DNA of 23,082 bases, from NCBI GenBank assembly GCA_025966335.1, contig JAICRS010000014.1, positions 1 through 23,082 on the forward strand. Direction: 5' to 3'. Below, piece after piece: positions 12,623 through 20,605 of this stretch; within the stretch, counting starts at the first letter, position 1, and every line of letters starts with the position of its first letter. The position numbers and the translations under genes are program-made. The notes beneath the pieces are model-generated. The model was given only the letters and a program-made list of their open reading frames with translations, ran no database searches and had not been told where the DNA came from. Source of the stretch: Nocardioidaceae bacterium (GTDB lineage Bacteria > Actinomycetota > Actinomycetes > Propionibacteriales > Nocardioidaceae).

Positions 12623-14452
12623 CTACCCGAGCTCGCGCAGTCGCTCACCGGCGCGCACCACGAGGTCTCGGAAGTCGCGTGCCGACATGTCCTCCCGAGG
12701 TGTGGGGGAGAAGTTGACCTGAGCGACCTTGTTGCCGACCCGGACGAAGCCGAGCCGGAACAGCACCGACTCGTTCTCCGAGACCTCGGTCTCCAGGTCC
12801 CAGGTGGACAGGTCCATCTGGGCGTCGCGGTCCACCATCGTGCGCTGGGGCCGCACGTCGGTGGCGAGCTTGCGGTCCTCACAGCTCTGCAGCCGCCGAC
12901 GGACGTCCTCCATGAACCGGGCAGCGGCGCGCGGCGAGTCGAAGACACCGTAGGTCTCGGACAGCCCGAACCGGTCAGGCAGCTTTGCCCCCGGGATCAG
13001 GAAGGTCCGGGTCCGCGCACGGTCCGCACCCTGCTGGACGAAGTTCGCCCGGTCGCACGTGGTCGCCGCAGGGTTGTCCGTCGCCCGCTTCGCCTGGGTC
13101 CCCACCCAGGGGTCGTCGAGGCGGCCGACGGGCGGGAGGTCCGCGACCGCGAGGATGCCCGGCTCCTCACCGGACGGCGGTGGCGGGACCGGCGTGAACG
13201 TGGGCTGGCGCGAGCAGTCCTCGGCGCCGCTGCGGGCGCACAGCATCGCGACCGCGTCGGCCAGCGACTGCGCGATCTGCTTCGGCGGCGGCGGCGGACC
13301 GCCGACGGTGCTGCCGACGGTTGAGGTGACGACCCGTCCGATCCGGGAGACGGCCACCGAGTACGTCGTGACCGGCTTCTCCCACACACGGATGATCAGC
13401 ACATGGGCCTGGTCGCCGATGCCGTTCACCTCGTAGGCGCGGAGCAGCTGCAGACGCGCGACATGGCAGCCGGCGTACCAGCCGACGGTGGTCTCGAACG
13501 CCCTCTCCGCCTGCGTGCCGGACTCGGAGATCTCGATCGTCTGCACCGCCGAGCGTCGCGGGGTGCCGGCGGCCTCGAAGTGCCGGACCAGGGCGGAGAT
13601 CCCGTCCGGGTCCGCGAACCGGGTCTGCTGGCACACGGTGTTGATGCCGTCGCCGGTGGTGTTGTCGTGGGTGCGGACGACGTCCCACTCCTGGTCCAGC
13701 CCGAGGCGTGCGATCTGGTGCTCGTCGAGCAGCTGCTCGGCCGACGGCAGCTCCGGCTCCGTCTCCGCGGCCGGCTCGGACACCACGGTCGCGGGTGGCT
13801 TGACCAGATGCGTCTGGGATGCCTGGACCTCGGTCGGCTCGTAGGCGAACGCGCCGGACGCGATGGCCACCACGGTGGCCGCGGCCGCCGCGATCGCGGT
13901 GTGGGCACGTCGGCGCTTCCGGCCGGCTCGCCGGATGATCGACGCGCGCGGAAGGGTGGCCTCGCCGGCCGGCTGGGCCAGCGACAGCAGGTGGCTGCGG
14001 ATGCTGGTGGAGTCGACGTCGAGGCTCACCGCGAGGTTGGCGGTCGCCGACTGAAGGTGCTGCTCCGCCGTCTCCTGCGGGACGGCCAGCTCACGGGCCG
14101 CGTCGGGGAGCGGCACACCGGCCAGCTGGGTGAGCAGCAACGTGCGGCGCTGCCCGACCGGAAGCTTGGCGATCGCATCGAGGATCGCGGTCTGCGCCGG
14201 GTCCATCCCCTTGGTGCGGTGCCAGATGCGGGCGGTGTGCCGGCGCTGTGCCAGGCGCCAGGCAAGGGGCCGGACCCAGTCCTCGGGGTCCGGGGCGGCG
14301 GCGACCTTGCGCCAGTGGTGCCAGGCGGCGATGTACGCGTCGCGGACCGCCGCCTGGGCGGCCGGCAGGTCACCGGTCAGAGCGAACGTCTGGTGCACCA
14401 GCGCGCGACGGGTCGCGTGGTAGAAGGAGTCGAACTGCTCCTCCCGTCCCAT
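12623..14452 (-). CDS. Natural fusion: degenerate SigE-like sigma domain, TM helix and outer sensor-like domain
   Basis: A 609-residue protein. Residues 5-145 align by eye with SigE-family sigma factors: FDSFYHATRRALVHQTFALTGD, the region 2 segment AAQAAVRDAYIAAW (31-44), DWVRPLAWRLAQRR (58-71) and region 4 with LPVGQRRTLLLTQL. The recognition helix, however, reads VPQETAEQHLQSATANL (124-140), without the basic residues of normal sigma factors. A basic juxtamembrane motif SIIRRAGRKRRR (171-182) precedes one TM (about 184-203). The outer part repeats the layout of the 474-residue protein: C274...C329 (AERAFETTVGWYAGC), LCARSGAEDC (C405, C413), a Pro-rich linker, C466...C524 and VRVGN (571-575). 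GGAAGG seven bases before the ATG at 14452 supports this start; a GTG at 14485 is an alternative. The role is unknown: a tethered regulator, a decoy or an anti-sigma-like protein are all possible. Confidence 0.85.
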   Translation of the reverse strand: MGREEQFDSFYHATRRALVHQTFALTGDLPAAQAAVRDAYIAAWHHWRKVAAAPDPEDWVRPLAWRLAQRRHTARIWHRTKGMDPAQTAILDAIAKLPVGQRRTLLLTQLAGVPLPDAARELAVPQETAEQHLQSATANLAVSLDVDSTSIRSHLLSLAQPAGEATLPRASIIRRAGRKRRRAHTAIAAAAATVVAIASGAFAYEPTEVQASQTHLVKPPATVVSEPAAETEPELPSAEQLLDEHQIARLGLDQEWDVVRTHDNTTGDGINTVCQQTRFADPDGISALVRHFEAAGTPRRSAVQTIEISESGTQAERAFETTVGWYAGCHVARLQLLRAYEVNGIGDQAHVLIIRVWEKPVTTYSVAVSRIGRVVTSTVGSTVGGPPPPPKQIAQSLADAVAMLCARSGAEDCSRQPTFTPVPPPPSGEEPGILAVADLPPVGRLDDPWVGTQAKRATDNPAATTCDRANFVQQGADRARTRTFLIPGAKLPDRFGLSETYGVFDSPRAAARFMEDVRRRLQSCEDRKLATDVRPQRTMVDRDAQMDLSTWDLETEVSENESVLFRLGFVRVGNKVAQVNFSPTPREDMSARDFRDLVVRAGERLRELG

Positions 14453-14592
14453 GCTTGCGCCTTCCGTGCCTGCTGCTGTGACCACCTCACGACGGTACGT
14501 GACCGTTTCGCCGAGTCCCAAGAATCCGCAACGTGATCTTGGCGGCGTGGGAACACGGGCCGCCACCCGGCCTGGGCCAAGATAGCGGGGAG
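14453..14592. promoter_or_regulatory. Divergent promoter region with three CCAAGA boxes
   Basis: Between the sigma-fusion gene and perM, CCAAGA occurs at 14518-14523 (plus), 14537-14542 (as TCTTGG) and 14577-14582 (plus). The second and third extend to 8-base inverted arms, ATCTTGGC at 14536-14543 and GCCAAGAT at 14576-14583. The last box ends 10 bases before the perM ATG. No GCAACC-type ECF promoter like that of the neighbouring sigma gene is present. Confidence 0.35.
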
Positions 14593-15795
14593 ATGACTGA
14601 TCTCCTGACTCCGCGCACCCGCCGAACGCCACCGAGGGACACCTCGGAGGATCCGGGGCGATCGCTCACCGTCAGCGCTGCAGTGGCCGGCGCGGCCGCC
14701 GCTGCCACCATGCTCGGGATCTGCATGGCGCTCGGTCTCGCCGGCTGGTTCGCCTCCGAGGCCGGAAGCCACGGTGAGACCACCGACGCGCTCCGGGTCG
14801 GCGCGGACGGGTGGCTGCTCGCGCACGGGTCGCACCTGCAGCTCGTCGGGGCCACGATCGGCGCGGTCCCGTTGGGGCTGACCCTGCTCTGTGCCTACGT
14901 GAGCTACCGCATGGGCCGGTGGGCGGGCGCGACCTGCTCGGTCGAGGACGTTCGGGCGGTTCTGGCCTCGACGGCCGTGTTCGCCGTCGGCTACGGCGGG
15001 GTGGCCGTCGTCACCGCCCTGCTCGCCTCGACCGCGACCGCCCACCCGGACCTGGCCCGGGCGTTCCTCGGCGGCATGGCGCTCGCCGCGGCCTCGGGTG
15101 GTCCCGGGTTGCTGGTCGGCTCGGGTCGCTGGCCGGCTGTGCGGGCCGCGGTTCCCGTCGCGGTCAGGTCGGTGCTCATCGGCGCCGCGTTCGGCGCCCT
15201 CCTGATGGTTGCCGCCTCCGCGCTGCTGGTGGTCGTCGCGCTGGTGATCGATCTCGGCGCCGCGGCCAACGTGCTGGCTCGCCTGCACACGGACGTTCCC
15301 GGCGGACTCCTCTACACCGTCGTGGTCGCCGCGGTCGCGCCCAACGCCGTGCTGCTCGGCGGCTCCTACCTGCTCGGTCCCGGGTTCACGGTCGGCGCCG
15401 GAACGCTGGTCTCGCCGACGGCGGTCGCGCTCGGCCCGGTCCCGGCGTTCCCACTCCTGGCCGCCCTGCCGGAGGAGGGAGCGACCCCGACGTGGACCGT
15501 CGGCCTGGTCGCGGTGCCGGTCCTGCTCGGTGCAGCGGCAGCGGCCCTCATGCTTCGCCGGCACCCGGTGCTGGACTACGGGCGGGCCGCGTTGCTGGGC
15601 GCCGGTGCCGGTGCCCTCGGCGGACTCTTGTTCGCGGTGTTGACCGGTCTGGCCGGCGGCTCGGTGGGACCGGGCCGGATGTCGGACGTCGGGGCCTCGT
15701 TGAGCCAGACGGGGCCGGCCGGAGCCCTGGCGCTGGGTGTCGGCGGTCTCCTGGGCGGGGTGGCCATGGCGTGGTGGCTGCGCCGGGGTCGGTAG
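14593..15795 (+). CDS. perM: Multi-pass membrane protein, PerM / DUF6350 family
   Basis: A 400-residue integral membrane protein. After a basic Thr/Arg-rich tail (1-27), hydrophobic segments fill most of the chain, roughly ten predicted helices, with long Ala/Gly/Val/Leu stretches. Assignment rests mainly on context: in actinobacteria a DUF6350 membrane protein sits directly upstream of purN-purH. In M. tuberculosis this is PerM (Rv0955), linked to cell division and persistence (recalled, not checked). The ATG at 14593 follows GGGGAG without a gap, so translation may be leaderless; an in-frame ATG at 14533 would add 20 residues with no better signal. purN starts 9 bases after the stop. Function in cell division is inferred by homology and position only. 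Confidence 0.78.
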   Translation: MTDLLTPRTRRTPPRDTSEDPGRSLTVSAAVAGAAAAATMLGICMALGLAGWFASEAGSHGETTDALRVGADGWLLAHGSHLQLVGATIGAVPLGLTLLCAYVSYRMGRWAGATCSVEDVRAVLASTAVFAVGYGGVAVVTALLASTATAHPDLARAFLGGMALAAASGGPGLLVGSGRWPAVRAAVPVAVRSVLIGAAFGALLMVAASALLVVVALVIDLGAAANVLARLHTDVPGGLLYTVVVAAVAPNAVLLGGSYLLGPGFTVGAGTLVSPTAVALGPVPAFPLLAALPEEGATPTWTVGLVAVPVLLGAAAAALMLRRHPVLDYGRAALLGAGAGALGGLLFAVLTGLAGGSVGPGRMSDVGASLSQTGPAGALALGVGGLLGGVAMAWWLRRGR

Positions 15796-15798
15796 CCT
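15793..15798 (+). promoter_or_regulatory. Possible leaderless -10 box of purN, overlapping the perM stop
   Basis: TAGCCT begins with the TAG stop of perM and is followed by six bases (GTCCGC) and the GTG of purN. The spacing matches the leaderless pattern at other genes in the window, and no Shine-Dalgarno precedes this GTG. purN may therefore have its own promoter as well as read-through from perM. Confidence 0.35.
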
Positions 15799-15804
15799 GT
15801 CCGC

Positions 15805-16434
15805 GTGCCCCCGACCAGCCCTGCCCGGCCGTGCCGTGCCGTCGTGCTCGTCTCCGGCGCGGGCACGAACCTCCAGGCCCTGCTGGATGCGACCCGGGAC
15901 CCGGCGTACGGCGTCGAGGTGGTCGCCGTGGGAGCCGACCGCGACAGCATCGAGGGCCTGGCCCGTGCCGAGCGTGCCGGCATCCCGACCTTCGTGCACC
16001 GGGTCCGCGACTTCCCCTCGCGTGAGGACTGGGACCGCGAGCTGACCGCGTCGTGTCGTAGCCATCGGCCCGACCTCGTCATCTCGGCAGGGTTCATGAA
16101 GCTCGCCGGCGAGTCCTTCCTCGCCGAGTTCGGCGGGCGTTACCTGAACACGCATCCCGCGCTGCTGCCGGCGTTCCCCGGGATGACCGGCCCGGCGGAC
16201 GCGCTGGACTACGGCGTGAAGGTCACCGGCGCCACCCTGTTCGTGGTGGACGCGGGGGTCGACACCGGGCCGATCGTCGCCCAGCGGGCCGTGCCCGTAG
16301 AGGACGACGACACCGTCGAGCTCCTCCACGAGCGGATCAAGGTCGTCGAGCGGGCGATGCTCGTCGACTGCGTGGGGCGGATGGCCCGCGAAGGTTTCAC
16401 CATCACCGACAGGAAGGTCCGGTTCGGCCAGTGA
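15805..16434 (+). CDS. purN: Phosphoribosylglycinamide formyltransferase
   Basis: GAR transformylase, the purine-synthesis step that moves a formyl group from 10-formyl-THF to GAR. It has 209 residues, normal for the family. The nucleotide-binding start reads VLVSGAGTNLQALLDA (14-29). The catalytic Asn and His are N115 and H117 in YLNTHPALLPAFPG, and the catalytic Asp is D153 in VDAGVDTGPI. Odd point: after the PG the family usually shows a His-containing GLH/GAH motif, but here the sequence is GMTGPADAL without His. The GTG start at 15805 gives the expected N-terminus. The end overlaps purH by four bases (GTGA), so the two are coupled. Confidence 0.97.
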   Translation: MPPTSPARPCRAVVLVSGAGTNLQALLDATRDPAYGVEVVAVGADRDSIEGLARAERAGIPTFVHRVRDFPSREDWDRELTASCRSHRPDLVISAGFMKLAGESFLAEFGGRYLNTHPALLPAFPGMTGPADALDYGVKVTGATLFVVDAGVDTGPIVAQRAVPVEDDDTVELLHERIKVVERAMLVDCVGRMAREGFTITDRKVRFGQ

Positions 16435-18014
16435 CAACGGATTCAGGCAGACGGCCCCTGAAGAGGGCGCTGATCTCGGTCTACGACAAGACCGGTCTCG
16501 AGCTGCTGGCGCAGGGCCTGCACCGGGCCGGTGTCGCGATCGTGTCCACCGGCTCGACGGCCGCCCGGATCGCGGACTCCGGGGTGCCGGTGACCCGCGT
16601 GGAGGACCTCACCGGCTTCCCCGAGTGCCTCGACGGACGCGTCAAGACCCTGCACCCGAAGGTGCATGCCGGCATCCTCGCCGATCTCCGGCTGGACTCC
16701 CACCGGCAGCAGCTCGAGGACCTCGGTGTGGAGCCGTTCGACCTGGTCGTCTCGAACCTCTACCCGTTCACCGACACCGTGATGTCGGGTGCGTCACCGG
16801 ACGAGTGCGTGGAGCAGATCGACATCGGTGGTCCGTCGATGGTGCGGGCCGCGGCGAAGAACCACCCGAGCGTGGCGATCGTCACCTCGCCGACCCGGTA
16901 CTCCGACGTGCTCGCCGCGGCGCAGGGCGACGGGTTCACGCTGGCCGAGCGCCGGCAGCTGGCGGCCGAGGCGTTCGTGCACACCGCCACCTACGACGTG
17001 CACGTCGCGTCCTGGATGGGCAACGTGCTGACCGACACCTCCGAGGACACCGGGTTCCCGGCCTGGATGGGTGCCACCTGGAACAGATCGGCGGTGCTGC
17101 GCTACGGGGAGAACCCGCACCAGCGCGCCGCTCTGTACACCAGCGGCTTCCAGCCGACACCGGGCCTGGCGCAGGCGACCCAGCTGCACGGCAAGGAGAT
17201 GTCCTACAACAACTACGTCGACGCGGATGCAGCTCATCGGGCGGCGTACGACTTCGACGAGCCGGCGGTGGCGATCATCAAGCACGCCAACCCGTGCGGG
17301 ATCGCGGTCGGCTCCGATGTGGCCGAGGCACACCGCAAGGCGCACGCCTGCGACTCGCTGTCGGCGTTCGGTGGCGTGATCGCCACCAACGTGGACGTGA
17401 GCCGGGAGATGGCCGAGCAGGTGGCGGAGATCTTCACCGAGGTCGTGGTGGCACCCGGGTACGCCGACGGCGCGGTGGAGGTGCTCAGCGGCAAGAAGAA
17501 CATCCGGCTGCTGCAGTGCGCTCCGCTCGAGCGCGGCGGGGTGGACATGCGCCCGATCTCCGGTGGCGTGCTGCTGCAGGCACGGGATGCGATCGACGCC
17601 GCGGTGGACGGCGGCGGGGACGACCCGTCCGCGTGGACGCTGGCCGCCGGTGACCCCGCTGCCGACGACGTGCTCGCCGACCTCGCGTTCGCGTGGCGGG
17701 CCTGCCGGGCGGTGAAGTCCAACGCGATCCTGCTCGCCTCGGCCGGCGCCTCCGTCGGCGTCGGCATGGGTCAGGTGAACCGGGTGGACTCCGCACGACT
17801 GGCGGTGTCCCGCGCCGGGGACCGGGCGGCGGGGTCGGTCGCCGCCTCCGACGCGTTCTTCCCGTTCGCCGACGGGCTGCAGATCCTGCTCGACGCCGGT
17901 GTGCGAGCCGTCGTCCAGCCGGGCGGTTCGGTGCGCGACGAGGAGGTCGTCGAAGCCGCCAGGGCCGCCGGCGTGACGATGTACCTCACCGGCACCCGGC
18001 ACTTCTTCCACTGA
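16431..18014 (+). CDS. purH: Bifunctional AICAR formyltransferase / IMP cyclohydrolase
   Basis: Performs the last two steps of IMP synthesis: formylation of AICAR with 10-formyl-THF and ring closure to IMP. It has 527 residues, full length. The N-terminal IMP cyclohydrolase domain (about 10-200) shows LISVYDKTGLELLA, STGSTAARI and GRVKTLHPKVHAGIL. The transformylase domain carries the catalytic Lys-His pair K284-H285 in IIKHANPCGIA, with RYGENPHQ before it and the C-terminal DAFFPFADGLQILLDAG and TGTRHFFH that close the family. The GTG start overlaps the purN stop. folD, which makes its 10-formyl-THF substrate pool, follows 35 bases downstream. Confidence 0.98.
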   Translation: MTTDSGRRPLKRALISVYDKTGLELLAQGLHRAGVAIVSTGSTAARIADSGVPVTRVEDLTGFPECLDGRVKTLHPKVHAGILADLRLDSHRQQLEDLGVEPFDLVVSNLYPFTDTVMSGASPDECVEQIDIGGPSMVRAAAKNHPSVAIVTSPTRYSDVLAAAQGDGFTLAERRQLAAEAFVHTATYDVHVASWMGNVLTDTSEDTGFPAWMGATWNRSAVLRYGENPHQRAALYTSGFQPTPGLAQATQLHGKEMSYNNYVDADAAHRAAYDFDEPAVAIIKHANPCGIAVGSDVAEAHRKAHACDSLSAFGGVIATNVDVSREMAEQVAEIFTEVVVAPGYADGAVEVLSGKKNIRLLQCAPLERGGVDMRPISGGVLLQARDAIDAAVDGGGDDPSAWTLAAGDPAADDVLADLAFAWRACRAVKSNAILLASAGASVGVGMGQVNRVDSARLAVSRAGDRAAGSVAASDAFFPFADGLQILLDAGVRAVVQPGGSVRDEEVVEAARAAGVTMYLTGTRHFFH

Positions 18015-18049
18015 ACGGCCGCACCGACCGCAGATGAAAGGATGAGCCG

Positions 18050-18916
18050 GTGACCGCAAGAATTCTCGACGGCAAGGCGACCGCAGCAACCATCAAGACC
18101 GAGCTGGTCGACCGGGTGGCCAAGCTGCGTGAGCAGGGCGTGGTCCCCGGGCTCGCGACCGTGCTGGTGGGCGACGACCCGGGCAGCCGCTGGTACGTCG
18201 CCGGCAAGCACCGCGACTGCGCCGAGGTGGGCATCAACTCGATCCGCGCGGACTTCCCCGAGGACGCCGCGCAGTCCGAGATCGAGGAGGCCGTGCTCGC
18301 GCTCAACGAGAACTCCGAGTGCACCGGCTACATCGTCCAGCTGCCGCTGCCCAAGCACATGGACGAGCACAAGATCCTCGGCATGATCGACCCCGCCAAG
18401 GACGCCGACGGACTGCACCCGACCAACCTGGGCTGGCTGGTGCTCGGCAAGCCGGCGCCGCTGCCGTGCACACCGCACGGCATCGTCGAGCTGCTCCGCC
18501 GCCACGACGTGCCGATCGCCGGCGCGGAGGTGTGCGTGGTCGGGCGCGGTGTGACCGTCGGCCGCCCGCTCGGTCTGCTCCTCACCCGGCGCAGCGAGAA
18601 CGCCACGGTGACCCTGTGCCACACCGGCACGGTCGATCTCGCCGCTCATGTCCGCAGCGCCGACATCGTCGTGTCCGCGGCCGGCGTGACCGGAATCATC
18701 ACCGGCGACATGGTCAAGGCCGGTGCGGCGGTGCTCGACGTCGGTGTCTCCCGCGACGCGGAGGGCAAGCTCGCCGGTGACGTCGCCGCGGACGTGGCCG
18801 ACGTGGCCGGCTGGATCTCCCCGAATCCCGGCGGGGTCGGCCCGATGACCCGGGCCATGCTGCTGTCGAACATCGTGGGCGCCGCGGAGCAGGCGCTGAC
18901 CGGCTCCGGAACGTGA
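18050..18916 (+). CDS. folD: Bifunctional methylenetetrahydrofolate dehydrogenase / methenyltetrahydrofolate cyclohydrolase
   Basis: Interconverts 5,10-methylene-THF, 5,10-methenyl-THF and 10-formyl-THF, supplying formyl groups to PurN and PurH encoded just upstream. It has 288 residues, the usual length. Catalytic Tyr and Lys are Y49 and K53 in the segment SRWYVAGKHRDC. Other signatures are GYIVQLPLPKHM, DADGLHPTNLG, PCTPHGIVELL, the NADP-binding VVGRGVTVGRPLGLLL, and NPGGVGPMTRAMLLSN near the end. The GTG at 18050 has GAAAGG eight bases upstream. The stop overlaps the start of the DUF3017 gene by four bases. Confidence 0.97.
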   Translation: MTARILDGKATAATIKTELVDRVAKLREQGVVPGLATVLVGDDPGSRWYVAGKHRDCAEVGINSIRADFPEDAAQSEIEEAVLALNENSECTGYIVQLPLPKHMDEHKILGMIDPAKDADGLHPTNLGWLVLGKPAPLPCTPHGIVELLRRHDVPIAGAEVCVVGRGVTVGRPLGLLLTRRSENATVTLCHTGTVDLAAHVRSADIVVSAAGVTGIITGDMVKAGAAVLDVGVSRDAEGKLAGDVAADVADVAGWISPNPGGVGPMTRAMLLSNIVGAAEQALTGSGT

Positions 18917-19208
18917 TCCTCGAGGACAACCCGAACCGGAGGCCGCAGACGTTCGGGGGCGTCGTCTACCTGGTGGTGGTGACGATGGCCCTCATCGGCC
19001 TGGCCATCAGCGCTGCCGGTGCCTGGCGCACAGGGGTCACCTGGATGGGGGCCGCGCTGCTGGTCGCGTCGGCCTGCCGGCTCGTCCTGCCCGAACGACG
19101 GGCAGGCATGCTGCGCGTGCGCCGCAAGTCCGCCGACGTCGGGATGCTCGCCCTGGCCGGGGTCGCGCTCGTGGTGCTCGCCGTCGTGGTGCCGAACCAG
19201 CCCGGCGG

Positions 19209-19212
<4 letters not shown>
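18913..19212 (+). CDS. Small DUF3017 membrane protein
   Basis: A 99-residue membrane protein with three predicted helices (about 13-37, 40-58 and 73-93) and a basic loop PERRAGMLRVRRKSAD between the last two. A DUF3017 protein directly after folD is a common actinobacterial arrangement (recalled), and length and topology fit. The GTG start overlaps the folD stop by GTGA, so it is coupled to folD. Its TAG stop lies inside the four-base CTAG shared with the stop of the convergent mdh. Function is unknown. Confidence 0.85.
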
Positions 19213-20210
<998 letters not shown>

Positions 20211-20243
20211 GGCGACTCCTAGTTCTCGGCGGGGTTGGCTCCG

Positions 20244-20249
20244 ACGCTA
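20244..20249 (-). promoter_or_regulatory. Possible -10 box of mdh
   Basis: On the minus strand this reads TAGCGT, about 34 bases before the mdh GTG, leaving a short leader that includes AGGAG. The -35 region (TTCCTG, 16 bases upstream) is only a partial match. Confidence 0.35.
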
Positions 20250-20294
20250 GCAGCGCCGGCCGGGACAGGAACCGGGAGGGCGTCGGTCCCAGGA

Positions 20295-20554
20295 TCAGAC
20301 CGAGGGGTGAGCCATGGGGTGCCGTCGGCGCAGCACGACGGCCGTGCCGATGCCGCCTCCGGCGATGAGCACACCGGCCGCGGAGGCGATCACCACGTCG
20401 CTGGTATCCCAGCCGGACGACGTCGCAGCGGGCGAGGGCAGGAACTGGTTCCCGTTGGAGGCGCCGGCCGCCGCGCGGTCTGCGCCGTTGCGACCAGCGA
20501 CAGGCACGAGACCATTCCTGCGGCTGCGCCGGCGAGCTGCTTCGTGTGACTCAT
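20295..20554 (-). pseudogene. Small secreted/membrane-anchored protein gene, apparently frameshifted
   Basis: On the minus strand, an ATG at 20554 starts a good signal peptide (MSHTKQLAGAAAGMVSCLSL, ending near ATAQTA). Beyond it this frame turns into Arg/Pro-rich sequence with no recognisable character. In another frame, from about 20480 down to the stop at 20295, comes a plausible mature part: a Ser/Asn/Pro linker (ASNGNQFLPSPAATSSGWD), a TM helix (about 20 residues, VVIASAAGVLIAGGGIG...) and a basic end (LRRRHP). Together they would make an 85-90 residue protein with signal peptide and C-terminal anchor. A one-base shift in the GC-rich stretch 20460-20505 would join them. It may be a sequencing error, a real mutation, or a shorter gene using the GTG at 20507. 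Confidence 0.4.
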
Positions 20555-20605
20555 GGGGGACCGAGTCTGTTCGCGGAGGCCCGTCCTCACATCGGGCTTC
20601 ACACC

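Noticed and set aside
12472..12948. In-frame N-terminal extension of kynureninase far upstream of the GTG
   Set aside because: The upstream frame runs through the VOC remnant and the antisense of the sigma fusion and bears no likeness to kynureninase, whose usual length fits the GTG at 12471.
14377..16437. A 686-codon minus-strand frame across perM and purN
   Set aside because: Gly/Arg/Gln/Asp-rich shadow of real plus-strand genes, extending over the start of the sigma fusion; no recognisable motif.
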